This document shows positions 23,528 to 33,426 of a stretch of DNA of 35,724 nt, piece by piece. Both the position numbers and the translations under genes were made by a program. The notes beneath the pieces are model-generated. The model had not been told where the DNA came from and searched no databases. It saw nothing but the letters and a program-made list of their open reading frames with translations. Origin of the DNA: Clostridia bacterium. Its GTDB lineage: Bacteria; Bacillota; Clostridia; TANB77; CAG-508. The stretch covers positions 1 to 35,724 of the forward strand of contig JAFUWA010000003.1 of NCBI GenBank assembly GCA_017477355.1. The letters are read 5' to 3'. Position 1 is the stretch's first letter, and every line of letters begins with the position of its first letter.

Positions 23528-26500
23528 ATGAATAGACAAGATGTAAAACAAATTAATAAAAAATTATTAATCATATTCTTTATGATGCTAGCATTATTTA
23601 CAACTCTTTTAGTTGTAAAAGTGCAAGCACTAAATGTAAGTTCAGAAATAGAATCATTAAAACAATCAGATAGAGGAGATCCAACCTACTTGACATATAA
23701 TGATTTAATAGATTACTATGATATTTTATGTTGTCAACATGGAACGCCATTACCTGGCCAAGGACAAGTTACATTATCTGGTTCACACAGTCAAGGAAGT
23801 TTTAGCTATGATATGGGATATTGGGGAGAAACAGGATATTCTAAAGGTTCAAAAATTGAGAGCCATAAAATATATTATCAAGGAAACGACTTTGATAAAA
23901 GCTCTTATACACATAGAACATATGGATATTATTCAATTGTAGAAAAACATATTGCAACTCCAAAAGAAGCTTATATTATTGCAGAAATGAAAAAAGAATT
24001 AGATGTTACTGGTTCAAACTCTGCTGTAGAGTTGACTTATTATAATGGACAACCTCAAGTATACACAGGTAGTGCAACTGCAATGTCTTATACAACATCA
24101 ACTGGTGAGACAGTTTATGTAGTTGACCAAAAATATATATTGGATACCGGAAGCGGCGTATATTATGTAAATCAGGCAATGGATGCGAGTGGAAATTTAT
24201 ATTATGTATATGAAACAAATGCAGACGGATCTTTAAAAGTTTATACAGGTAATTATACACGTATCGATCCAAAGACTGGTGAGACGGTTCAAATGGTTGG
24301 TTCACATACAGAAGAGGTATATTACGAATATAATGGAACTTTAAGAAGTGGAGATGTAGTAGCTTCTAGTCAAGGTACAGTTTATTTGGCAGATTATAAA
24401 ACTGTTGTAGATCGCTCTGGAGTTTTATATTATTGCTATGTAACAAATGATTATAATTATATCCAAATTGCTTGGTGGACAACTGATATGGGAACTAGTC
24501 ATAGTACAGTTCAACCATCAGCACCAAATAGTTTATCTAAAGAAGCAGAAGCATTTGAAGAATATATCTTAAAAATTGCTGGAAAATCTTCTGTAGAGGA
24601 ATTAACTTATGAAGTTCAATCATATGATTTCTATGAAGAAGATGGAACACATAGTGTTGGTTCTGTTACAGCTCCAGTAATTGAATATAATCCATACTTC
24701 TATAGTGTAAATGCTGAAGAGGCAGATAGAAGAGATGTTGATCATAACGGAGTTGTAAATGAGGCAGATGAAATTACACCTTCATTTGATCATGACAAAC
24801 AAACATATATTGTAGGTCCATTCTCAATCTATTATGTAAAAGAATCAGCACATATCGCTGGTAGAAATTCAGTTGATTTCTCAGCAATTACAGGAACTAA
24901 ATTAGTAACAAATGTTGGAGAATTAGAATTAGGAAAAGATTGGAACTTCAAGTTCTTAACAGACCAAGCAAGAGATTTAAATGAAGCTTATCCATATCCA
25001 AATCCAGATGAAGTATTTTACTTAGAAATTAATTACATTGAAGATTTGACTGAGATTCAAGAATTTACATTTGATTTCAAATATATGAATGCAGGTGCAG
25101 AATTAGATATTTATGATGGTACATATAATGATGTAACTTGGACAGTTAAATATAAAGATACAACTCATGAAGATGATGATGGAGATGAAGTATTTGACTA
25201 TAGAGACATTTGGTTAGAATGTACATCAGTAATTGCACATGATGTTCAAACATTAGCACATGGTTTAATTGGAGCTAGATGGTACAATTACAAATCTATT
25301 TCAACAGAATTTGGTATTAGATCAGCTACAATTACATTAGAAAAGAAAACATACGATAAAACAGGAAGTTTTATTGTACCAGTAGATAGGACATTCTTAT
25401 TTAAAGTTTATATTAATGAAACAGAGTTCCAAAATATAAGTATCACAACAAAAAATGGTTATGGAACTGCTACGACAAATAGAATTGTTTGGTCAAAAGA
25501 CCAAGCCGTTCCAAGCTATAAAGTAGAGGAAATTGGAAACTATACAAATAATGGTCCATGGACAGGAACATTAAAGGAAAATGCAAATATTGTATTAGAT
25601 GACATTAAAAACTTTATTGAACCAAAGAAAGGAACATTGGAGATTGATAAGAAATTATTGAATCCAACTCCAGCATTAGAATCTGAAGAGTTCCATTTCA
25701 CAGTCACGGTAACTGGTAGATTCAGTTATAATGATGGACCAGTAGAATATCACAGTGCTAATAATCCATTAACACTTGATGTAACAATTATTGGTGCAGG
25801 TAAATGGAATTCAGGAGAGTTCAAATGGTATGGTGCAGCACCAAAATATAAAGTAGTTGAAAATATTCCGGACAATGCAACTTACGAATTAGTAAATGGT
25901 GTAATTGCAAATGGAAATGGATATTTACAAGATAATACCAATAAAGTAGCAACAGCTACAAACAAGCCAACAACAGATTGGACAGTAATCGAAATTGACA
26001 AAAAATTAGTAAGTGAAACGGAGCCACAACCTGGTGAAGTATTCACAGCAGATTTAACAATTACAGGAAAATTCAGTTATAATAATGATGAAATACAAGA
26101 AAGAACAATGAACTTTACTGTTGTATTAGATCAATCAAATAATTGGAAATGGGAATCAGCTAAGATTGTATGGAATGAAGACGAAGTTCCAACATATACT
26201 TTGAAAGAAGTTCAAATGGCTGAAGGTACTTCATTTGTAAGTATTTCTGATGAAGTAATTACAAGCTTAGTAAATGATTTCTCAAGTAAACTAAATCCTG
26301 AAAAAACTTTAGTAGTAATTACTAACGATAGAGTAAATCAATTAATTGGTAGAATTCAAATTAATAAATTAGTTGAAACTGAGGATTTAAATGGAAAAAC
26401 ATTCTACTTTGATGTAGAAGTAACTGGTACATTTAAATATCAAGGAACACAATATACAAATCAAACTATAACATTTAGTAATGTTCCAGTAACAGTAGGA

Positions 26501-29500
26501 AGCGATGGAGTAGGTAGCTGGAAATCAGAAATCTTTAGTTGGGAAGAAGGAAAAACTGCTCCAAACTATAAAGTAACAGAGGTTAATTTACCAGCAGATT
26601 CTAAATTTGTTAGTATTTCAAATGGAACTACAACAAATACAAGTACTCAAACAGTATCAGGAATCTTAAATGGTGTTGTTGGAGATCCAAATGATGCTGA
26701 TGCAAAAGCTGGTAAAGTAATAATTACTTGTACAAATACAGGTACAGCTAAGAAACAAGCACACATTGTTATTATTAAAGAGTCTACAGATGAATCAATT
26801 GATGATTATGTATTCTTCTTTAAAGTAACTCTTACAGGAACATTTAGATATTATGATGTTGTAAATGCAGATGGAACAATTGGATATACACAATATACTA
26901 ACGAAACATTAGTATTAGATGGTAAAATTAATGACGTTGAAGCTGTCTGCGGTGGAGAAGATTGGGTATCAGAATTAATCGTTTGGGATGAAATGGATCC
27001 AGCTCCAACATATACAGTTGAAGAAATTAGTATACCTGCAAATATTGAATTTGTAAGTATTTCAAACAGAATTAAAACATCTACATCAACAAAAATTGAT
27101 GGAACTTTAGCTGAAGGTACAGAAAACAACTATATTACAGCTATTAATAAGCCAGGACCTGATTTCGTAGATGGTTCAATTAGAATTGTTAAGAAATCTA
27201 GCGAAGACTTAAAAGGAAAACTTTTCAAATTTGATTTAAAAGTAACAGGTGAATTCGATTATGCTGGAAAACACTATGGTAGTGGTTCAGAAAACGGGGA
27301 CACATATACTCTAGAAGGAATCGAAGTTGAAGCAAACGGAAATCCATGGATTTCAGGAATTTTTAACTGGGATGCAGCAGGTTCTGCTCCAACATATGAA
27401 GTAAAAGAGGTCGACTTACCAGCTGGTAGCCACTTCGTAAGTATTTCAAATGAGAAAGAAGTAAAAACTGATAGCTCAATGACAATTACAGGTAACTTAA
27501 GTTTAACAAAACCTGTTAAAGTAGTTGCTATTAACTATGGTGATATTGAGCCAAATGGTAGCCATATTGAAATTACAAAAGAAGTTTTAAATGAAAAATT
27601 AAAAGGAACTAACTTCTACTTTAATGTACAAGTTACAAGCACATCACCATTTAGATATCATGACTTAGAAGATGCAACAAAAGTAACAAACTATAATGCT
27701 GGTGACGTTGTTGAATTTAAAAACGTAGTTGCTGTAGCAGATGAAAAAGACTGGGTATCAGGATATTTTGAATGGGATGAAGGAGCTGCAGTTCCAACAT
27801 ATACAATTTCTGAGATTACAAGTGCTTTCCCAAATAAAGTAAAATCTGTAAGCTTAAGAAATGATACAAGTATTATTGTAAAAGAATTAACAAATGCAAG
27901 TGGTGAAGACCTAGTTATTACTGGAAGCTTAGCTGGTGATATTACACATATTATTGCTGTAAATGATGCCGACGAGGAAACACCAGTACAAGGTAAAATC
28001 GTTATCGAAAAACAAGCTTTGAGTGAAATTATTGAGGGCGAAGAATTCACATTTACATTAACAATTGAAGGTAAATTTAAATATAATGGTCAAGATTACA
28101 GAAAACTTGAAATTAAAGATATCAAGATTACTGCAAATGGACCAAAGTGGGAATCAGAAATCATTGAATGGTATGAGAAAGATGGAGCACCTACTTATAC
28201 AGTAACTGAGGATACAGCAGTATTTGCTGATGGAACTAAGTTTGTAAGTATAAGAAATGCTTACCAAACTAATACTCAACCAGCAATTACAGGAACTGTA
28301 GAACCACATTTTAACAACTGGGTAATCGCTGAAAACACATTTGATGGATATGATAAAGGTAGAATCCAAATTCATAAAGTATTATTAGATAGTAAAGGAA
28401 ACCAAATTGATGGAGTAGACTTTACATTCAAAGTAATAGTTACTTTTAAGGATAAAGATGGAAATGTAACAACACAAGAAGATGAAGTAACTGTAACATC
28501 TGGTGGATACTGGAGAAGTGCTTGGTATAGCTGGTCTAAGAAAGACAGCGTGCCAACATATCATATCGAAGAAATTAATCATGATGGATATCAATGTACA
28601 ATTGATAAACCAGATGGTGATTTAATAGCACAAGATACAGAAAACGGAGTAAGTGGAATTGTATCAGTTAATACACAAAACACTTACGAAGAAGAACATC
28701 AAGCTCAAATTAGAGTTAATAAAGAATTAGTTTTAAATGATAAAATGTCTACAGAGGATGTAACAGTAAGTTTCACAGCGTTAGTAAAAGTAACCGGAAG
28801 CTTTACATATAAAGGAAAGGCTTATAATGATGAGGCATTAACATTAAAGATTACATTATCTAAAGATACAAACTGGACATGGTTATCAGACGTAATTAAA
28901 TGGAATGGTGATGAAGCTCCATACTTTATCGTTGAAGAACCAGAGTCAGAAATTCCAGCAGGATGGCATCTAGTAAGTACAGAAAGTTCTCCATCTGACA
29001 ATAGATTAGTAGATGGTGGAACAGCTGTTGTAGATATCAAAAATGAATGGAAATATCAAGAAGAATTAATTCTTACTATGAAACTTGGTGGTAAAGTTTG
29101 GGATGACACAAATCGCACTCTTGATAAACATGTTGACGCTTTAGAAAATGGTGTTATTGATGACGGAGAACCAGGAATCGCAAATGTAAAAGTAACAATT
29201 TACAGAGCTTTAGTAAATAAAGCAAATGGTCAAGTTGTACAAAGATTAGATGGTGTATATGCATATGACGAAAACAATTTAATGACTCGTGTTGAAAATG
29301 TAACATACACAGACAATAATGGTAACTGGAGCTTTGGAGCTGTATCAGTACCAGCATTCATAGGAGATGAAAAAGATACATATGGAGACAGCTATAGCGT
29401 AACTTATGATGTAGAATTTGAATATGATGGTCAAACATATGAACCAACAGAATTCTTAGCTACAGCAGGAGGAGAATCAAGCTCATATGTAGGAGCAAAT

Positions 29501-32500
29501 GCTTCAAATAATATGTATAGTGATGTCGCAAATAGATGGGCAACGATTATTAATAGTTCAACATCTGAAAGAGACAAATATCTATATGATTCTATGGCAA
29601 TTGATAAATTAGAAGACAGAACTGCTTTCAATAATTCATTTGCTGATATACAAGGTAAAGAACCAATAGATGATGATGGAAATACTGTAGGAACTACAGG
29701 AAGCGGAAAAGAATTAAATTATACTTCAGTTGATTCAGTATCATTCTTTAATAGTGATAATTCTAGAAAAATATCAACATTAAGAACATTAAATGATGAT
29801 GACGAAATTTACGAAGATTTAAGAATTTCCGCTGCAACATCAAATTCTAACTTAACATTCCCATTCTATAATGATGATCCAAACTATAATGTAACAGCTT
29901 GGCATCTAAGAGGTTGGGATAAGACAATTACAGATGTATTCAAAATCACTTATAAATTTGAAGCTGTTTACAATTACTGTTTAAGCATTAACTTAGGTTT
30001 AGTAGAACGTGAGGGTGCAGACTTAGCAGTAGAAAAAGACTTAACAGAAGCCTTAGTTGTTGTAAATGGAAAAGCTTTAAAATACAAATTTAATGCTGCA
30101 ATTGATTTAGAAGATCCTGATTATACAGAATTATTATATAAACAATTAGCAGTAGCAGATGCACAAATCGAATATAAACTTGGTTTATATAAAGGTGATT
30201 ACTATTACAGAGCATCAGTATATGATGGTTCTGATGCAGGAAGTGCTTTACAAGGATTCTATACAACAAAATTAGGATTGCCATTAGATACTTCTGAAAT
30301 GGAAATTTACTTAAAATATACAATCAATGTTTATAACCAATCAGAAACTTACAACGTAACAGTTGGAGAAGTAGCTGATTACTATGATAGTACATTTAAA
30401 TTAATAGACGCTACAGAGTCTAGATATGTTCAAAACTTAAATGGTAAAGAAGTTGATAGTGTAATTGAAGTAGCTAGTCCTTCTTCAGTAACATACTTTG
30501 CTGGAACTAATGAAATTGGAAACAATTCAGTTTCATGGGTAAAAGTAGCAGACTATGAAGGAAGCGATGGAGTAAAATACGGTAAGTTAACAACTTCAAG
30601 CTTATCAGGAAAACAACTTGGTACTGGTGAAAGAGCTACAATTACTGTAACATTTAAGATTGAAAAAGATGCTATCGGAGATAGCGGTGTATTAAATACA
30701 ATTAAATTAGGTAAAAAACATAATGTTGCTGAAGTAACAAAATTCACTTCATACTATTCAGATAAATCTGAAAATAGATGGAGCACACCTGGCCAAATTG
30801 CAGGTCGTGTAGATGAAGATTCAGCACCAGATAACGTAAATATCCAATACTATAATGATAAGGCATACTATGAAGATGATACAGATTCAGCACCAATTAT
30901 TACAATTGGAATTTCAGATGAATCTAGAGCAGTTTCAGGTATTGTTTGGGATGATGCTCAAACACAATCTGCAGGATATGGACAAATAGTTGGTGATGGT
31001 TACTATAACCCAGATCAAGGAGATAAATTAATTAATGATTTAACAACTGAAATCTATGAATCAATTACAGTTCCTGAAACAACTGATAATGGTGAAACAG
31101 TATACAGAGAATATCAATTCGCATGGCCTACTGAAACACCAATAGCAGCTTTAGGAAATCATACAATTGCAGAACTTACTGGATTCCACCAAGCTACAGT
31201 AACTGAGAATGGAGAATATTCATTCATCAACTTACCAGCTGGTAACTATAAAGTAAGATATGTATATGGTGATAAACAAATTCTAACTGGAAAATCTGGA
31301 TCTGAAGAAGTTTATAATGGTCAAGATTATAAGACAACTGCATATCAAATTGGATTCAATAATGATAGAAATAATGATGGATATGTAGATAATGAATGGC
31401 ATGATATTTCAAATGAACAATTATCTGATTTAAGAGTAAATGATGCACGTGATGATGAAGCAAGAAGATTATATATCTCAGCTAAATCAGAAATGTTAAC
31501 ATTCGATAATACAAGTTTATTAATAACTGCAGATGACAAAAATGCAGATCATACAGAATTGTTTGGAAATTATCAAGATGTAAGAAATAATCCAGTAACA
31601 GGTGAAGGATACTATATGTATGCTGAAACTGCTAAGATTAATCTTGGTGTAGAGAATATTTACAAGGTTAACTACACAACAGAAACAATTAATAATGTTG
31701 ATGTTGGTTCAATCTATGGTAATGCTACACAAAACGGTAGAGATGTTGGAAATCCAAAATTCACATATAATATTAAGAATATTGACTGTGGTATTGAGGA
31801 AAGATCTCAAACAAAGATTACATTAGATAAACAAATCAAACAAATTACATTAATGACATCAGATAACAAAGTAATATTAGATGCAATTTATGATATTAAC
31901 TACACATTAAAACCAGATGGAAGTATTTCTTCAACAGTAACTTTAAATAAAGATGCTTCTACAGGAATAGATCACATTGCTTCATTGAATAGAAGAGGCG
32001 CTTATGATCAAGGTTACAGATACATTATAGCTGAAGGAACTATTTTACAAGGTACACAAATTCAAGTTAAATATCAATTAACAGCATTCAATATGAGTGA
32101 AACTGATAGAATCAGTAAAGACTTAGAGACATTATGGTCAGTAATTAATACTGCTGAAACACAAAGCTTGAAAGATACAACTTTACAAGCAGCTCTAAAT
32201 AAAGTTTCTACTACTCTATATACAGAAAGCAAAGGTAGAGTATACAATGATGGAACTGGATTTACAGGAATCGGATATGGTACTTACTTCGGAAGTGTTT
32301 ACTATTTAGGTAGTCAAGGTGTTGGAGTAAGAGCAGACGAAACTATTGTAAAAACTAAGATTCATCAGATGATAGACTACATTGATCCAGATGTTGAGTT
32401 TACAGATATGCAAAACATTTCTAGAGACCAAAGCTGGTCAAATACAGAAATTGCTTACTTATTAGATAACCACTTAATCGATCCAAGCATTGTTCAAATT

Positions 32501-33088
32501 TTGGACAGCCAAGGAAGAGTAACTGGTGAAACAGCAGCAGATAGAACTTTAAATAGTGGTGAAAGATATTCAATTATTAGTGATAAACTTCAAGAGTATA
32601 GAACTGATATGAAGAATAATTTAGTATTAACAATTGATAATGGAGCTAGTGGTGATACTGGAACAAATCCTGGATTTGTTAAATTCTTAGAACCATATAT
32701 GGCAAATAGTAATGTTGAAAGATCAACAGGATCTATTGGATTATATGTAAGCAGATTCTACTCATCAGAATTAGATGCTAGTGATATCGACAACTTAGCC
32801 GAAATCATTAAGATTGAAAATACTGCAGGTAGAAGAGACGCAAGAAACGTTGCTGGTAATGCAAACCCATATGAATTAGAGGGCGGAGAACCAGTAGGAA
32901 TTTATGCAGCAGCCCAAGGTAAAGAGAAAGATGCTAGTGCAACAGAAGTAATTACATTATCTCCACCAACAGGTTTAAATGCAGATGAATCTAGAACAAT
33001 GCAATTAATTTTAGTTGTATTAATCTCAGTAACATTGGTAGCAGTAGCAATTGTTATCATTAAGAAAAAAGTATTAATTAAAAAATAA
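23528..33088 (+). CDS. Giant sortase-anchored surface protein with nine Cna-B-like repeats, 3186 aa
   Basis: AAAGGAGGTG at the end of the previous gene serves its ATG. An N-terminal signal helix (KLLIIFFMMLALFTTLLVV) leads to a unique region of about 670 residues. About nine related domains of 115-145 residues follow from near 700 to 1845. Each begins with a strand like GRIQINKLV or EIDKKLV, contains F.VTVTG.F.Y.G, and ends in W..G..P.Y.V.E......FVSIS, the pattern of Cna-B/pilin isopeptide-type domains. SdrD-B-like domains follow (GGKVWDDTNRTLDKH; SGIVWDDAQTQSAGY with a GNYKVRYVYG end). The C-terminus has SPPTG, a membrane helix and KKKVLIKK: a sorting signal of the (S/P)PxTG type known for clostridial sortase B. 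It is the second gene of the operon and would form a long rod on the cell or spore surface. Confidence 0.9.
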   Translation: MNRQDVKQINKKLLIIFFMMLALFTTLLVVKVQALNVSSEIESLKQSDRGDPTYLTYNDLIDYYDILCCQHGTPLPGQGQVTLSGSHSQGSFSYDMGYWGETGYSKGSKIESHKIYYQGNDFDKSSYTHRTYGYYSIVEKHIATPKEAYIIAEMKKELDVTGSNSAVELTYYNGQPQVYTGSATAMSYTTSTGETVYVVDQKYILDTGSGVYYVNQAMDASGNLYYVYETNADGSLKVYTGNYTRIDPKTGETVQMVGSHTEEVYYEYNGTLRSGDVVASSQGTVYLADYKTVVDRSGVLYYCYVTNDYNYIQIAWWTTDMGTSHSTVQPSAPNSLSKEAEAFEEYILKIAGKSSVEELTYEVQSYDFYEEDGTHSVGSVTAPVIEYNPYFYSVNAEEADRRDVDHNGVVNEADEITPSFDHDKQTYIVGPFSIYYVKESAHIAGRNSVDFSAITGTKLVTNVGELELGKDWNFKFLTDQARDLNEAYPYPNPDEVFYLEINYIEDLTEIQEFTFDFKYMNAGAELDIYDGTYNDVTWTVKYKDTTHEDDDGDEVFDYRDIWLECTSVIAHDVQTLAHGLIGARWYNYKSISTEFGIRSATITLEKKTYDKTGSFIVPVDRTFLFKVYINETEFQNISITTKNGYGTATTNRIVWSKDQAVPSYKVEEIGNYTNNGPWTGTLKENANIVLDDIKNFIEPKKGTLEIDKKLLNPTPALESEEFHFTVTVTGRFSYNDGPVEYHSANNPLTLDVTIIGAGKWNSGEFKWYGAAPKYKVVENIPDNATYELVNGVIANGNGYLQDNTNKVATATNKPTTDWTVIEIDKKLVSETEPQPGEVFTADLTITGKFSYNNDEIQERTMNFTVVLDQSNNWKWESAKIVWNEDEVPTYTLKEVQMAEGTSFVSISDEVITSLVNDFSSKLNPEKTLVVITNDRVNQLIGRIQINKLVETEDLNGKTFYFDVEVTGTFKYQGTQYTNQTITFSNVPVTVGSDGVGSWKSEIFSWEEGKTAPNYKVTEVNLPADSKFVSISNGTTTNTSTQTVSGILNGVVGDPNDADAKAGKVIITCTNTGTAKKQAHIVIIKESTDESIDDYVFFFKVTLTGTFRYYDVVNADGTIGYTQYTNETLVLDGKINDVEAVCGGEDWVSELIVWDEMDPAPTYTVEEISIPANIEFVSISNRIKTSTSTKIDGTLAEGTENNYITAINKPGPDFVDGSIRIVKKSSEDLKGKLFKFDLKVTGEFDYAGKHYGSGSENGDTYTLEGIEVEANGNPWISGIFNWDAAGSAPTYEVKEVDLPAGSHFVSISNEKEVKTDSSMTITGNLSLTKPVKVVAINYGDIEPNGSHIEITKEVLNEKLKGTNFYFNVQVTSTSPFRYHDLEDATKVTNYNAGDVVEFKNVVAVADEKDWVSGYFEWDEGAAVPTYTISEITSAFPNKVKSVSLRNDTSIIVKELTNASGEDLVITGSLAGDITHIIAVNDADEETPVQGKIVIEKQALSEIIEGEEFTFTLTIEGKFKYNGQDYRKLEIKDIKITANGPKWESEIIEWYEKDGAPTYTVTEDTAVFADGTKFVSIRNAYQTNTQPAITGTVEPHFNNWVIAENTFDGYDKGRIQIHKVLLDSKGNQIDGVDFTFKVIVTFKDKDGNVTTQEDEVTVTSGGYWRSAWYSWSKKDSVPTYHIEEINHDGYQCTIDKPDGDLIAQDTENGVSGIVSVNTQNTYEEEHQAQIRVNKELVLNDKMSTEDVTVSFTALVKVTGSFTYKGKAYNDEALTLKITLSKDTNWTWLSDVIKWNGDEAPYFIVEEPESEIPAGWHLVSTESSPSDNRLVDGGTAVVDIKNEWKYQEELILTMKLGGKVWDDTNRTLDKHVDALENGVIDDGEPGIANVKVTIYRALVNKANGQVVQRLDGVYAYDENNLMTRVENVTYTDNNGNWSFGAVSVPAFIGDEKDTYGDSYSVTYDVEFEYDGQTYEPTEFLATAGGESSSYVGANASNNMYSDVANRWATIINSSTSERDKYLYDSMAIDKLEDRTAFNNSFADIQGKEPIDDDGNTVGTTGSGKELNYTSVDSVSFFNSDNSRKISTLRTLNDDDEIYEDLRISAATSNSNLTFPFYNDDPNYNVTAWHLRGWDKTITDVFKITYKFEAVYNYCLSINLGLVEREGADLAVEKDLTEALVVVNGKALKYKFNAAIDLEDPDYTELLYKQLAVADAQIEYKLGLYKGDYYYRASVYDGSDAGSALQGFYTTKLGLPLDTSEMEIYLKYTINVYNQSETYNVTVGEVADYYDSTFKLIDATESRYVQNLNGKEVDSVIEVASPSSVTYFAGTNEIGNNSVSWVKVADYEGSDGVKYGKLTTSSLSGKQLGTGERATITVTFKIEKDAIGDSGVLNTIKLGKKHNVAEVTKFTSYYSDKSENRWSTPGQIAGRVDEDSAPDNVNIQYYNDKAYYEDDTDSAPIITIGISDESRAVSGIVWDDAQTQSAGYGQIVGDGYYNPDQGDKLINDLTTEIYESITVPETTDNGETVYREYQFAWPTETPIAALGNHTIAELTGFHQATVTENGEYSFINLPAGNYKVRYVYGDKQILTGKSGSEEVYNGQDYKTTAYQIGFNNDRNNDGYVDNEWHDISNEQLSDLRVNDARDDEARRLYISAKSEMLTFDNTSLLITADDKNADHTELFGNYQDVRNNPVTGEGYYMYAETAKINLGVENIYKVNYTTETINNVDVGSIYGNATQNGRDVGNPKFTYNIKNIDCGIEERSQTKITLDKQIKQITLMTSDNKVILDAIYDINYTLKPDGSISSTVTLNKDASTGIDHIASLNRRGAYDQGYRYIIAEGTILQGTQIQVKYQLTAFNMSETDRISKDLETLWSVINTAETQSLKDTTLQAALNKVSTTLYTESKGRVYNDGTGFTGIGYGTYFGSVYYLGSQGVGVRADETIVKTKIHQMIDYIDPDVEFTDMQNISRDQSWSNTEIAYLLDNHLIDPSIVQILDSQGRVTGETAADRTLNSGERYSIISDKLQEYRTDMKNNLVLTIDNGASGDTGTNPGFVKFLEPYMANSNVERSTGSIGLYVSRFYSSELDASDIDNLAEIIKIENTAGRRDARNVAGNANPYELEGGEPVGIYAAAQGKEKDASATEVITLSPPTGLNADESRTMQLILVVLISVTLVAVAIVIIKKKVLIKK

Positions 33089-33100
33089 TTAATCTCATAA

Positions 33101-33140
33101 AAAGTGGGAAATGAGGACATCCTCATTTCCCACTTTTTTT
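33101..33140 (+). terminator. Terminator of the surface-protein operon, related to the REP-like hairpins
   Basis: AAAGTGGGAAATGAGGA at 33101-33117 is inverted at 33120-33136 with almost no loop, followed by T's. The arm shares GGGAAAT-GGGGAC-like sequence with the hairpins at 10882 and 17037 but is shorter. Confidence 0.85.
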
Positions 33141-33315
33141 ATTATCACATAGAAAATAGCATAAGGTGTTTTTTCATTTGGTATATTTTTTTACAAAATT
33201 CTTGCTTTTTTGACCAATGTATAATAAAATAATGACTGAACTTTAACGAAATTGTAAGAAAGTTCAAATAAATTATCACAAAATGCAATAAGAATTTTAA
33301 TATTTTATAGTAATT

Positions 33316-33348
33316 TTGACAAAAAATATCTTTTAAGAAAGATAAAAT
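33316..33348 (+). promoter_or_regulatory. spoIIE-type promoter with 21-bp spacer and 0A-box-like site
   Basis: TTGACA at 33316-33321 and TAAAAT at 33343-33348 are 21 bases apart, too far for normal sigma-A use but the spacing known for Spo0A-activated spoIIE in Bacillus. TGTCAAA on the minus strand over the -35 differs by one base from the 0A box TGTCGAA, and TAACGAA at about 33244-33250 is another near match. The rest of 33141-33426 is AT-rich, with no other gene. Confidence 0.6.
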
Positions 33349-33426
33349 ATTACTATAAAATATGCGAAAGGAATTTGGTATATTACAATTTTTGGACTAA
33401 AAATACCAAATATAAGGTGGTTAAGG

